Shown: one piece after another, positions 19,601-28,451 of the stretch
Position numbering within the stretch: the first letter of the stretch is position 1
Layout: the number at the start of each line of letters is the position of its first letter
Assembly: GCF_000959365.1 (NCBI RefSeq)
Contig: NZ_CP009556.1
Span: 1,674,001-1,738,000 of the forward strand
Reading direction: 5' to 3'
DNA from: Burkholderia oklahomensis C6786
GTDB lineage: Bacteria > Pseudomonadota > Gammaproteobacteria > Burkholderiales > Burkholderiaceae
DNA length: 64,000 nt
The notes under the pieces: model-generated
Databases searched by the model: none
The model's input: the letters and a program-made list of their open reading frames with translations, nothing else
Told to the model about the DNA's origin: nothing
Translations under genes and position numbers: made by a program

Positions 19601-19994
19601 TCTGCCGGACCAGCTCGATCGACGACAGGCGCTCGAGCGTGGTGCGCGTGATCAGCGGCGGCTGAGCTAGGGAAGGCGAAATCGACGTGCGGTGCCATAC
19701 GGCGCCGTTCGGCGTCCAGCCGTTCTGACGCAGCGCATCCGGCACGGACGCCGCTTCGCGTGCGCCGTCGTATTCGGTGAGATCGATCGGTGCGTCGAAG
19801 CCGTGTTCGCGCACGATGCCGCCTGCGGGTACGGCCTCCCATCCGTTCGCCGCGAGCGCGTTGATCGTCGCTTCGCGCGTGTCCGCGGGCAGCAGCCCGA
19901 GCAGGGCATCCGGGATGAACTTCGGCTCCAACGGATCGAGGAACTTCGGGACAGCGCCGACAGGGGCTGCGGTGATGTAGAAGGTCTTGACCAT
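16617..19994 (-). CDS. Giant protein embedding a beta-keto acid cleavage (BKACE/DUF849) domain
   Basis: 1125 residues against about 275-310 for ordinary BKACE enzymes, which condense a beta-keto acid with acetyl-CoA. The first strand MVKTFYITAAPVGAVPKF opens a BKACE barrel, but residues 40-200 are an insertion of four related segments with NGW or FGW at 50-52, 91-93, 139-141 and 182-184. The barrel resumes at LPITADGIVEASREALREGAA, with metal-site VHLHTR (224-229), PEIEVF (Glu350) and GIRVGLEDAL (471-480). Residues about 530-1125 are a separate region matching nothing I know (for example LVGIPCRYNSDYSNV near 691 and FVSFGSAADIHLDWLGTS). No signal or membrane segments. Monocistronic, behind an AT-rich promoter region. 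The BKACE part is well supported; the reaction is unknown. Confidence 0.8.
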   Translation of the reverse strand: MVKTFYITAAPVGAVPKFLDPLEPKFIPDALLGLLPADTREATINALAANGWEAVPAGGIVREHGFDAPIDLTEYDGAREAASVPDALRQNGWTPNGAVWHRTSISPSLAQPPLITRTTLERLSSIELVRQIVLQLTTFGWTATDDGHLTWTHDRIHTYLSPDFVERIRADNAAVLDLLFENGWRICGAGYWQPGKARSPYLPITADGIVEASREALREGAAAVHLHTRATDDQATLAIPGLNAPISIGSQRNHIVLEDYDHIMPALLDLEPSAILNLSTSARGDRRASQSPLRRAHLKRYGHAQLAPDVASFSPGPVVFQAGGGYDNPNAFLADQLAHFADLGVRPEIEVFNHTIVENSITLYQSPLVKAGVPVLFMLVAAVDQHHRDPVSGDTSDDSLIDVPTRKAIAKLLQAGTDDAHEKAVELAATQLRPTVDKLRDHFPSCKISLLLPGPFQAMLVDVAIALDLDGIRVGLEDALNVFDTRVPGGVRKACGTGDQVRWLRLELERRGIGIVDAETLRDELGMSRPDVALFRQAEAALAHYPADERLVSADTILDALRPIVDTYRKIEDRLAAHLASSASLPTDPAALAEHVFTAARSFGVTIRSFVEELDRYEDHEYLVARYIQIPQALNFARELLVPRGHSIDAYDRALEDYARPGKTVTRDNASYSVRIDQFKPLPLRCLEYLVGIPCRYNSDYSNVVNLGLRQSPRYSATMALLYHALRELTLELRDRSNASHKACGPVWTVLETSAAAGEPPVRRDVAPDELPAAIGSVDWVVLPSTPTTNYPLGLKLSNGMAQLFHGFVAQIAADPTLRPPKQAPRDTPLRLLAITHSGRRDDGETVIEASMLHNRFALNADPAGSYFSQESQLIYERLMLPRLVDKPAKLAYTDQQLVRRDAAGFPLYQDGSRARRIKHEQIERLPFLKCFAHSSGIATAQQLDVQTCRDGERLGLTSDELRAFFDRALFVSFGSAADIHLDWLGTSVVDVTAFNDVRSLAGTTSRHYVIQPGEHADVLQHCLVHTQPADYRYDHATPIWQEGQQGKIVARLTGVFLLDDHARLDDGHSIRRYLAASPLWLRQWIARFHDAPADTGAHAILRELQSSMIDYRASANQTTRRALA

Positions 19995-21181
19995 GATCGT
20001 CCTGAATTACGTTAAAAAGTGATCCTAAATAACTGAGATCGGATACGACATTTCATGGTGCCGTCGAGTCACCGGGCCGAGGGAGGCTGCATTCCGTCGG
20101 GACCGGATCGAGAAACGGCTCGTCCGCCTAAATGCGGGAGGCATCTCACTGAGTTGGCCGTAAGCTGCCTTGCAGACATCTTACAATAAAATTACGGAGA
20201 TTTATAAAAATAATTCCGTGTTGAATATCGCGAAATTAAAATAGATGTAATTTCAATGATGGTTAATTTATTCGAGTCGTTTGTTTCAGTGGGGTCGAAT
20301 TGCGATGATGCAATTGGAGCGAGCGCTTGCCGTAAGACCAGGCGCGCGGTTGGCGGGGGCTTATGCCTTATCTTGATTTCGATATTCCGATGAAACAGGG
20401 TGCGATCTTGTTGCGAAAAAAAGCAGGTTTGAAAATGATGTGTTTCGAATCTTTTAATTGATTCGATGCCTGCTGAAGAATTTGTTTTTTTGGATTGGGT
20501 TCGAATGGTGCTTGTTTTGTGTAATTGATGCTTCGTTGGATTGCATTTCAATTGCTTCAATGTTGCGTCGAATGCACTACTGCGCGAATGCCGTGCTCGA
20601 TAGTCGGGGTAATCGAGAAATGGGCGGGTTCGAGCGTCGCGTGCGAGAGGCAGGCCTGCAAAACAGGGTTGGAGGATGCTCGATGGTCACGGTGGGGCCC
20701 ATGACGATCGTCCGGCCGTGCGCTGCATCGCACGAAGGCGTGCGCCATCGGTCTTGCCGGCGGTACGGGCGATCCCGTGTCGTTTGGCGATCTTGAAAGG
20801 AGCGGCCGACAACAAACGGTCCGCAAAGAAGGTGGCGCACAACGATTTGCCGCGAGCGCCGGTCTGCGATTGACGTGGTTGAGCGCGCGGTATCACGGGG
20901 CCTTTGGTTATTTCGCTCGCGACGACTGAAATTGTGCGGCGTGGTGCACGTGGTGTTCGCGGAATGGCGTGCCGTCCTTCTCGTTGCCGACGCCGAATCT
21001 CTGCGGAGGATGGAGGGATTGCACGGAGCGCGTGCGCTTCCGGTTGCGAGATGAGTCGCGCGCGTCGGGCGCGCCTGCGTTGGCCGGCAGAACGAGTGGC
21101 CGGCGGCGTGCGGTGCGCCGGCAGTCGCATCGGATGCGCTCTAGCATCGACGACCGCCGGCGCGACTATCGCCGAATACGT
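19995..21181. other. 1187-bp intergenic region with an AT-rich island
   Basis: About 20000-20560 is strikingly AT-rich for this genome, with long A/T runs; the rest is GC-rich and gene-free. The AT-rich part lies directly upstream of the BKACE-like gene and resembles H-NS-type silencer/promoter DNA. A 122-codon minus-strand frame (20192-20560) crosses it but is low-complexity and not believed. Confidence 0.6.
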
Positions 21182-22879
21182 TTACACGGTGGCGGGCGCC
21201 CGTGCGGGCTTGTTGCCGCGCGCGGGCGCGCCGTTCGCGACGTAGTACCGCGCGTTCGAGCGTTCGAGCGGCTTGCGCTTGCGGATCTTGTCGGCGATCT
21301 TCTCGGCGATCATGATCGTCGGCGCGTTCAGATTGCCGGTCGTGATGATCGGCATGATCGACGCGTCGACGACCCGCAGCCCCTCGAGCCCGTGCACGCG
21401 CCCTTCGTTGTCGACGACGGCCATGTTGTCGAAGCCCATCTTGCACGAGCACGACGGATGGAACGCCGTTTCCGCGCGTGTGCGCACGAACGTGTCGAGA
21501 TCGTCGTCGCTCTTCAGGTCGACGCCCGGGTTCAGCTCGTGGCCGCGATAGCGGTCGAGCGCAGGCTGGCGCATGATCTCGCGCGTCGCGCGAATCGCAT
21601 CGCGGAACTCGCGCCAGTCGAGTGCTTCCGACATGTAGTTGAACAGAATGCTCGGATGCGCATTCGGATCGCGCGAGCGCAGCTTCACGCGGCCGCGGCT
21701 CGGCGAGCGCATCGAGCCGACGTGCGCCTGGAAACCGTGCATCTCGATCGCGTTCGAGCCGTTGTAATTGATCGCGACGGGCAGGAAGTGGTACTGAATG
21801 TTCGGCCAGAGATCGTCGTCGCGCGTGCGGATGAATCCGCCTGCCTCGAAATGATTGCTTGCGCCGAGGCCCGTGCCGTTGATCATCCATTCGAGGCCGA
21901 TCTTCGGCTGGTTCCGCCACTTGAGCGCCGGATACAGCGACACGGGCTCCTTGCATTCGTACTGGATGTACATCTCCAGGTGATCCTGCAGATTGCGGCC
22001 GACGCCGGGCAGATCGAGCACGACCGGTATGTCGAGTTCGCGCAGCCATTCGCCGGGACCGATGCCGGAGCGTTGCAGCAGTTGCGGCGACGCGATCGCG
22101 CCGCTGCACACGAGCACTTCGCGGCGCGCGTGCGCGGTGACGCGCTCGCTGCCGTGAAGGAACGTGACGCCCGTCGCGCGCTTGCCGGAGAACAGAATGC
22201 GATCGGCGAGCGCATGTGTGACGATCTCGAGATTCGGGCGCGAGCGGGCCTGGTCGAGATAGCCGCGCGCGGTCGACGCACGGCGGCCGCGCGGCGTAAC
22301 CGTGCGATCCATCGGGCCGAAGCCTTCCTGCTGATAGCCGTTGAGGTCGTCGGTGCGCGGATAGCCCGCCTGCACGCCGGCCTCGACCATCGCTTCGAAG
22401 AGCGGATTCACGCCGGGCTTGCTCGTCGTGACCGACACCGGGCCGTCGCCGCCGTGATAGTCGTTCGGGCCGACGTCGCGCGTCTCGGCCTTCCTGAAGT
22501 ACGGCAGGCAGTCGAGGTATGTCCAGTCGTCGAGGCCCTCGTGGGTCGACCAGTTGTCGTAGTCGAGCGCGTTGCCGCGGATGTAGCACATCCCGTTGAT
22601 CAGCGACGAGCCGCCGAGGCCCTTGCCGCGCCCGCACTCCATCCGGCGATGGTTCATGTGCGGCTCGGGATCGGTTTCGTATGCCCAGTTGTAGCGCCGG
22701 CCCTGCAGCGGGTACGCGAGCGCCGCGGGCATCTGCGTGCGGAAGTCGAACCGGTAGTCGGGGCCGCCCGCCTCGAGGAGCAGCACGGTGACGTCCGGAT
22801 CCTCGGTGAGGCGAGTCGCGAGCACGTTGCCCGCGGAGCCTGCGCCGCAGATGATGTAATCGAATTCGCGTGTCGTCAT
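21182..22879 (-). CDS. betA: Choline dehydrogenase
   Basis: 565 residues, GMC oxidoreductase family, membrane-associated. The FAD motif is [20 protein letters not shown], followed by the GMC signature [13 protein letters not shown] and the second GMC signature [16 protein letters not shown]. The terminal region HPSCSCKMG with later N-x-P ([10 protein letters not shown]) completes the active-site set. It oxidises choline to betaine aldehyde and can act on the aldehyde. Last gene of betI-betB-betA; 21 bp separate it from betB. Confidence 0.97.
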   Translation of the reverse strand: MTTREFDYIICGAGSAGNVLATRLTEDPDVTVLLLEAGGPDYRFDFRTQMPAALAYPLQGRRYNWAYETDPEPHMNHRRMECGRGKGLGGSSLINGMCYIRGNALDYDNWSTHEGLDDWTYLDCLPYFRKAETRDVGPNDYHGGDGPVSVTTSKPGVNPLFEAMVEAGVQAGYPRTDDLNGYQQEGFGPMDRTVTPRGRRASTARGYLDQARSRPNLEIVTHALADRILFSGKRATGVTFLHGSERVTAHARREVLVCSGAIASPQLLQRSGIGPGEWLRELDIPVVLDLPGVGRNLQDHLEMYIQYECKEPVSLYPALKWRNQPKIGLEWMINGTGLGASNHFEAGGFIRTRDDDLWPNIQYHFLPVAINYNGSNAIEMHGFQAHVGSMRSPSRGRVKLRSRDPNAHPSILFNYMSEALDWREFRDAIRATREIMRQPALDRYRGHELNPGVDLKSDDDLDTFVRTRAETAFHPSCSCKMGFDNMAVVDNEGRVHGLEGLRVVDASIMPIITTGNLNAPTIMIAEKIADKIRKRKPLERSNARYYVANGAPARGNKPARAPATV

Positions 22880-22900
22880 CGTTGCGGTTCTCCTGGATGC

Positions 22901-24370
22901 TTAGAACACCGGTTGATAGCGGCCGAGCTCGACCTGCACCGATTTGATTCGAGTGTAGTGCTCGAGCGTCGTGATGCCGTTCTCGCGTCCGACACCGGAT
23001 TGCTTATAGCCGCCAACCGGCATCTCGGCGGGCGATTCGCCCCATGTGTTGATCCAGCAGATGCCGGCTTCGAGACGATGGATCGCACGGTGCGCGCGCG
23101 ACAGGTTCTCGGTGACGACGCCCGCGGCGAGGCCGTACTCGGTTGCGTTCGCGCGTGCGATCGCCTCGTCTTCCGTTTCGAACGACAGAATGCTCATCAC
23201 CGGGCCGAAGATTTCTTCGCGGACGATCTTCATGTCGTCGCGGCAATCGCCGAACACGGTCGGCGCGACATACTGGCCGTTCGCGAAGTGATCGTGCGCG
23301 ACGCGCGTGCCGCCCGCGAGCAGCTTCGCGCCTTCGGCCTGGCCGCTCTCGATGTAGCCGAGCACCTTGTCGAGCTGCGCCGCACTTGCGAGCGGGCCGA
23401 AATTCGTGTCGGGGTCCGAAGGTTTGCCGATGCGGATCCGCGCGACGCGTTCGAGCACGCGCTGAACGAATGCGTCCTTCACCGCTTGCTGGACGAACAC
23501 GCGCGTGCCGTTCGTGCACACCTGGCCGGCGCTGAAGAAGTTCGCGGTGACGGCGATGTCGGCCGCGCGATCGAGGTCGGCGTCGTCGAACACGATGAGG
23601 GGCGACTTGCCGCCCAACTCCATCGTCACTTCCTTCAGCGAGGACGCGCCCGCGAGCGACATCACCTTCTTGCCGGTCTCGACGCCGCCTGTAAACGACA
23701 CCTTCGCGATCCCCGGATGCGCGGTCAGCAGCGCGCCGACCGAGCCGTCGCCCTGCACGACGTTGAACACGCCGGCGGGCACGCCCGCTTCGGTGTAGAT
23801 CTCGGCGAGCTTGAGCGCGGACAGCGGCGTGACTTCGCTCGGCTTGAAGATCATCGCGTTGCCGGCGGCGAGCGCGGGCGCGCTCTTCCAGCATGCGATC
23901 TGGATCGGATAGTTCCATGCGCCGATGCCCGCGCACACGCCGAGCGGCTCGCGGCGCGTATAGACGAACGAGTCCGGACGCAGCGGCACTTGCAGGCCTT
24001 CGATTGCCGTTGCGAGGCCCGCGTAGTACTCGATCACGTCGGCGCCCGTGACGATGTCGACGGCGCGCGTCTCCGCGATCGGCTTGCCCGTGTCGCGCAT
24101 CTCGAGCTCGGCGAGCTCGTCGTTGCGCTCGCGCAATAGCTCGACCGCGCGGCGCAGGATGCGCGAGCGCTGCATCGCGGTCATCGCGGCCCATTCGCGC
24201 TGACCTTCGTGCGCGGACGCGACCGCGCGCTCGACGTCGTCGTCGCTCGCTTGCTGGACGCTCGCGAGCCGTTCGCCCGTCGCCGGATCGAACGTGTCGA
24301 ACGTCTTGCCGCTCGTGGCGTCGGCGTAGGCGCCGGCGATGTAAAGGCGTTGCAGGCCGTATACGGACAT
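22901..24370 (-). CDS. betB: Betaine aldehyde dehydrogenase
   Basis: 489 residues, aldehyde dehydrogenase superfamily. The catalytic Glu lies in [16 protein letters not shown] and the Cys in [18 protein letters not shown]-binding [11 protein letters not shown] is intact. The C-terminal [10 protein letters not shown] and [15 protein letters not shown] are typical of BetB. It converts betaine aldehyde to glycine betaine with NAD(P)+. A good ribosome site (AAGGAGATCC... on the coding strand) precedes the start. Confidence 0.97.
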   Translation of the reverse strand: MSVYGLQRLYIAGAYADATSGKTFDTFDPATGERLASVQQASDDDVERAVASAHEGQREWAAMTAMQRSRILRRAVELLRERNDELAELEMRDTGKPIAETRAVDIVTGADVIEYYAGLATAIEGLQVPLRPDSFVYTRREPLGVCAGIGAWNYPIQIACWKSAPALAAGNAMIFKPSEVTPLSALKLAEIYTEAGVPAGVFNVVQGDGSVGALLTAHPGIAKVSFTGGVETGKKVMSLAGASSLKEVTMELGGKSPLIVFDDADLDRAADIAVTANFFSAGQVCTNGTRVFVQQAVKDAFVQRVLERVARIRIGKPSDPDTNFGPLASAAQLDKVLGYIESGQAEGAKLLAGGTRVAHDHFANGQYVAPTVFGDCRDDMKIVREEIFGPVMSILSFETEDEAIARANATEYGLAAGVVTENLSRAHRAIHRLEAGICWINTWGESPAEMPVGGYKQSGVGRENGITTLEHYTRIKSVQVELGRYQPVF

Positions 24371-24406
24371 AAGGATCTCCTTGAGTAGGCGAGGACGCGT
24401 TGCGCG

Positions 24407-24994
24407 TCAGGCGCGCGGCGCGAGCAGCAGGTCGATGTAATCGTTGGCGAGCTTCAGGGCCGCCTTCGTGTCGAACGGTTCGCCCGCGAGCGCGCCGCGC
24501 AGCCACAGGCCGTCGATCAGCGCGGCGAGGCCGCTGGCGGCCTCGCGGGCTCGTGCGCGCGGCAGCGTTTTGGCAAACTCCGCACACAGATTCGAATAGA
24601 GTCGGCGCGTGTTGACGCGCTGCAGGCGTTTCAACGTCGGCTCATGCATGCTCTGCGACCAGAACGCGAGCCAGGTCTTCATCACGGGCGCGCTGATCTG
24701 CGTGTCGTCGAAATTGGCGGCGACGACGGCGCGCAGGCGCGTGCGCGGCTCGGCGGGCGCGGCGGCCCGACGGCGCGCGGTCGCGGCCCACAGGTCGCGC
24801 AGCACGTGGCGCATCGTCGCTTCGAGCAGGCCGTCCTTGTCGCCGAAGTAATGGCTGACGATGCCCGTCGAAATGTTCGCGCGCTGCGCGACGGACGCGA
24901 GCGTCGTGCCGGGCAGGCCGGCCTCGTCGATGGTGCGCAGCGTCGCGTCGATCAATTGGGCGCGGCGGATCTCGCGCATTCCGAGTTTGGGCAT
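24407..24994 (-). CDS. betI: TetR-type choline-responsive repressor
   Basis: 195 residues, BetI family. The N-terminal DNA-binding part [20 protein letters not shown] through [26 protein letters not shown] is diagnostic. The frame stays open 25 codons upstream but the MPKLGM start is the family start. It represses the bet operon until choline is present. First gene of the operon, with a palindromic operator at 25050-25063 just upstream. Confidence 0.96.
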   Translation of the reverse strand: MPKLGMREIRRAQLIDATLRTIDEAGLPGTTLASVAQRANISTGIVSHYFGDKDGLLEATMRHVLRDLWAATARRRAAAPAEPRTRLRAVVAANFDDTQISAPVMKTWLAFWSQSMHEPTLKRLQRVNTRRLYSNLCAEFAKTLPRARAREAASGLAALIDGLWLRGALAGEPFDTKAALKLANDYIDLLLAPRA

Positions 24995-25987
24995 CGCGGG
25001 GCCTTCGTGGGCGCGGCGGGTGGCGAAGCCCGAAGGATAGCGGTTTTTTATTGATCGTTCAATCAACAAAAAATATCGGGGGGATCGATCATCGGGTTGA
25101 GGTGGTGTGGGGGAGTTGGTTGGGCCGGCGCCGGTGACTGGCCCGTGCGCAGTGCGCGGACGGGCGGTTAAGCCGCGTCAGTGAAAGTTAATCGGAAGTA
25201 AGCCAAGAATGTTTAAAACGTTTTAATCGGTAATTCCAGTGTTATGAATTCGTGTTATGAGCCGCCGCTAATGGAGGTGGGCATGGGATGGGGGGGCAGT
25301 TTTGGTGCGCGCCGCCCTAAATTGGGTGTGGCGATAGCGGATGAATGATGTGATTGGGTATCGGGATCGAGCCGGATTGGGGATTTTTTGTTTTTTGATG
25401 TATTGGGCCGATGGATGCAATGTCTGGACTTGTCGTTCTGCATTGGGCTGGATGGGGTTGTGGGACAGGCATCTCAGCCGATGTTCGCACGATGCGTTCT
25501 ATATCACAAAAAATATTTCAATGCGATGAAGGGGTTAATCGAAGAGGGGTTTTTAGAGTGATTTGTTCAATGTGCGAAAGAGCGTACTGATGAGTTTTTT
25601 TGAGGCAAAACATTAAAAATAGTTGAGGAGGTTGTATTCAGCGTATTAGTATTAACACCGCAAAAACGCAAGTCACCGCGCGTCGGTTATGAAAGCGGGA
25701 TGGCGATGGGAAAAGGCGGTTATTTCCTCAAGAGGCGTCATGCGAGATAGAGGCGCTGGAGACCACGGGCCGAGGGAAGCGGGGTGACCGCGGCGGGCCC
25801 GGGGGAGCGTATTGCCGGTTGGAATTGGGACGAGGCGATGCGCGGCTCCGGCGAGTGGGTAGCCGTCACGGCGCGCGCGAGGCAGGGCGGGCAGATCGCG
25901 CGGGAGGGCGGGCGGCTACATGGAGGCGTCCTTCGAGGGAGGGGCGCGGGATCAGCTCATTTGCCGAGCAGATGCGGGAGATACGCC
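24995..25987. other. 993-bp divergent region between betI and rhlA, AT-rich in the middle
   Basis: Contains the bet operator/promoter at its left end. About 25180-25680 is AT-rich and carries no credible gene. The rhlA promoter must lie in the right half; I did not find a convincing lux-type box. The last 200 bases are GC-rich with an open frame running into rhlA that I take as leader rather than coding. Confidence 0.55.
25050..25063 (-). promoter_or_regulatory. BetI operator candidate
   Basis: ATTGATCGTTCAAT is a perfect inverted repeat (ATTGA-N4-TCAAT) about 56 bp upstream of betI, matching the known TTGA...TCAA character of BetI sites in other proteobacteria. It sits within an AT-rich promoter stretch. 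Confidence 0.7.
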
Positions 25988-26887
25988 ATGCCTATCGAGA
26001 AACAGGTCGTAGCGCTGCCGAACGGACTGAAGGTCCACGTCGAGCGTCACGTGTTCGATCCGGCCTTCGAGACGGTCATCCTCGTCAACGGCGCACTGGC
26101 GACGACCGCGTCGTTCGGCCAGACGATCCGTTACCTGGGCGAGCGCCTGAACGCGGTGTGCTTCGACTTGCCGTACGCGGGCCAGTCGCGGCAGCACAAT
26201 CCGGGCGAGTACATTCTGACGAAGGACGACGAGGTCGAGATTCTGCTGTACCTGGCGGCGCGGTTCGCGCCGAGTTATCTGCTGTCGGTGTCGTGGGGCG
26301 GGGTGGCGTCGCTGTTCGCGCTGGCGCGGGGCTGCGCGAGCGTGCGCCGGGCGGTGATCGCGTCGTTCTCGCCGTTCCTGAACGACGCGATGACGGACTA
26401 CGTGACGCGCGCGCGCGACCACATCGCGGCGGGCGAGAACCTGAAGGCGGCGCAACTGCTGAACGACACGGTGGGGCGCTACCTGCCGCGGATCATGAAG
26501 CTGTACAACTACCGCTACCTGACGAAGCTGCCGCGCAAGGAGCAGGACCAGGTGGCGTTCCACGTCGACCAGATCCTGTCGATGCAGCCGGAGCAGTATC
26601 TGCCGGAATTCCGCAACATCGGCTGCGACGTGAAGTTCGTCAACGGCGAGCTGGACGAGTACACGACGTCGTCGGACGTGCGCCGGCTCGGCGCGTACGT
26701 GCGCCGGGCGGAGTTTGCGACGATCCGCCAGGCGGGCCACTTCCTGGATCTCGAAGGGCGGCAGCAGCAGGAGCAGGTTCGCTCGACGGTCCTGAGCTTC
26801 TTCGGCGAGGAGCGGGCGAGCGCGGCGCGGGACGCGGCGCAGGGCGAGGCGCTCGCGCCGCTCGGGCAGATGCCGGCGCTGTCGTAG
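25988..26887 (+). CDS. rhlA: 3-(3-hydroxyalkanoyloxy)alkanoate synthase RhlA
   Basis: 299 residues, alpha/beta hydrolase fold, close to the 295 of the Pseudomonas enzyme. It joins two 3-hydroxyacyl-ACP/CoA units to make the lipid half of rhamnolipids. The nucleophile elbow SVSWGG places Ser102 at the position known in Pseudomonas; Asp lies in VNGELDEYT and His in RQAGHFLDLEG. GGGAG stands before the ATG. First gene of the rhl operon; 262 bp of GC-rich non-coding sequence separate it from rhlB. Confidence 0.96.
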   Translation: MPIEKQVVALPNGLKVHVERHVFDPAFETVILVNGALATTASFGQTIRYLGERLNAVCFDLPYAGQSRQHNPGEYILTKDDEVEILLYLAARFAPSYLLSVSWGGVASLFALARGCASVRRAVIASFSPFLNDAMTDYVTRARDHIAAGENLKAAQLLNDTVGRYLPRIMKLYNYRYLTKLPRKEQDQVAFHVDQILSMQPEQYLPEFRNIGCDVKFVNGELDEYTTSSDVRRLGAYVRRAEFATIRQAGHFLDLEGRQQQEQVRSTVLSFFGEERASAARDAAQGEALAPLGQMPALS

Positions 26888-27149
26888 CGCGGGGCGGCGG
26901 TCCAAGGCAGACGGGAGGATGTCATGCGCGCGGCCGTTCGGCGCGCGGCGGTCCCGGCTCGTTCAAACAGGCAAATCGGCGTGACGCGTATCGGGCCTCG
27001 TGGCGATGGCCGGCCACGGCGAGGATCGTTCGTTCGACGGAAGCGCGCGGCGGCGTCCGCATTGGGCCAGGCCGATGGCGGCCTATCCGGTTCGAACACG
27101 GCCCGCTGCGCGCGTCCGTCGGATGCCGCGTGCATTGAGTGACGAAGCG

Positions 27150-28451
27150 ATGTCGAAAGTAATCGTGACGGCGATCGGGTCGGCGGGGGACGTGCACCCG
27201 CTGCTCGGGGTGAGCCGGGCGCTGGCGGCGCGTGGCCACGAGGTGGTGTTCTGCACGCATCCGCCGTTCGAGGCGGCGGCGCGGGCGAGCGGATTCGCGT
27301 TCGTGCCGGTGGGCACGGCGGAGGAATACGCGCAGGCGATGGCGGACCCGGCGCTGTGGCATCCGCGGACGTCGTTCAAGACGCTGTGGCGGGTGATCTC
27401 GCCGGTGGTGCGGCCGCACTTCGACGTGCTGCGTTCGCTGAGCGACGCGGACACGGTGCTGGTGGGGACGCTATGGGCGTTCTCGGCGCGGCTGATGCAG
27501 GAGCGCTACGGGACGCGCTACGTGTCGGTGCAGGTGTCGCCGTCGACGCTGCTGTCGGCGCACGCGCCGCCGACGCACAAGCGGCTGACGATCCCGAAGG
27601 GCTTGCCGCTGCCGGTGAAGGCGGGGCTGATGACGCTGATCGAGCGTCAGGTGCTGGACCGGGTGTGCGGGCCGGAGCTGAACGCGGCGCGGCAGTCGCT
27701 GGGGCTGGCGCCGGCGCGGCGGATCCTGGGGCGCTGGCTGCATTCGACGGACGGGGTGCTGTGCCTGTTTCCGTCGTGGTTCGCGGCGGCGCAGCCGGAC
27801 TGGCCGGCGAATCATCTGCAAAGCGGGTTTCCGCTGTTCAACGAGACGGGGGCGCGGGACGCGGACCCGGAGCTGGACGCGTTCGTCGGGTCGGGCGAAG
27901 CGCCGGTGGTGTTCACGGCGGGCTCGACGCGGGTGGACGGCGCGGGGTACGAGGCGGCGGTGATGGCGGCGCTGCGGGCGACGGGGGGGCGTGGGATTCT
28001 GCTCGCGCCGGACGCGCCGGCGGCATCGGACGGGGCGACGGGGCCAACGAGAACGAAGACGGGCGAAGTAGCGCTGCTGAGGCGGCGCTACGTGCCGCTG
28101 GCGGCGCTGCTGCCGCGCTGCCGCGCGCTGGTGCACCACGGCGGGGTGGGGACGGCGTCGCTGGCGTACGCGGCGGGCGTGCCGCAGGTGGTGACGCCGT
28201 TCGCGCACGACCAGTTCGACAACGCGCAGCGGGTCGCGGCGAGCGGCTGCGGGGTGAGGCTGGACGCGCCGGTGCAGGGCGAGGCGCTCGGTCGGGCGCT
28301 GCTGCGGGTGCTGGGCGATGACGCCATCGCGGCGCGCTGCGCGCAGGTGCGGGCGCGGATGGCGGCGGAGCCGAACGGCTGCGACGAGGCGGCGCGCTTC
28401 ATCGAGCGCTTCGCGCCGAGCGTCGCGGCACGGCAGGCGCAGCCGGCATGA
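27150..28451 (+). CDS. rhlB: Rhamnosyltransferase 1 catalytic subunit RhlB
   Basis: 433 residues, GT1/GT-B glycosyltransferase. It adds dTDP-L-rhamnose to the RhlA product to give mono-rhamnolipid. The N-terminal KVIVTAIGSAGDVHPLLGVS is the family start and the donor-binding region CRALVHHGGVGTASLAYAAG with PFAHDQFDNA is intact. The start at 27150 is the family start; the frame is open further upstream. Its last bases overlap the efflux gene start (ATGA). Confidence 0.96.
   Translation: MSKVIVTAIGSAGDVHPLLGVSRALAARGHEVVFCTHPPFEAAARASGFAFVPVGTAEEYAQAMADPALWHPRTSFKTLWRVISPVVRPHFDVLRSLSDADTVLVGTLWAFSARLMQERYGTRYVSVQVSPSTLLSAHAPPTHKRLTIPKGLPLPVKAGLMTLIERQVLDRVCGPELNAARQSLGLAPARRILGRWLHSTDGVLCLFPSWFAAAQPDWPANHLQSGFPLFNETGARDADPELDAFVGSGEAPVVFTAGSTRVDGAGYEAAVMAALRATGGRGILLAPDAPAASDGATGPTRTKTGEVALLRRRYVPLAALLPRCRALVHHGGVGTASLAYAAGVPQVVTPFAHDQFDNAQRVAASGCGVRLDAPVQGEALGRALLRVLGDDAIAARCAQVRARMAAEPNGCDEAARFIERFAPSVAARQAQPA

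Noticed and set aside
20192..20560. 122-codon minus-strand frame in the AT-rich island
   Set aside because: Low-complexity Lys/Thr/Ser composition, no ribosome site, no family; AT-rich DNA with few GC constraints gives such frames by chance.
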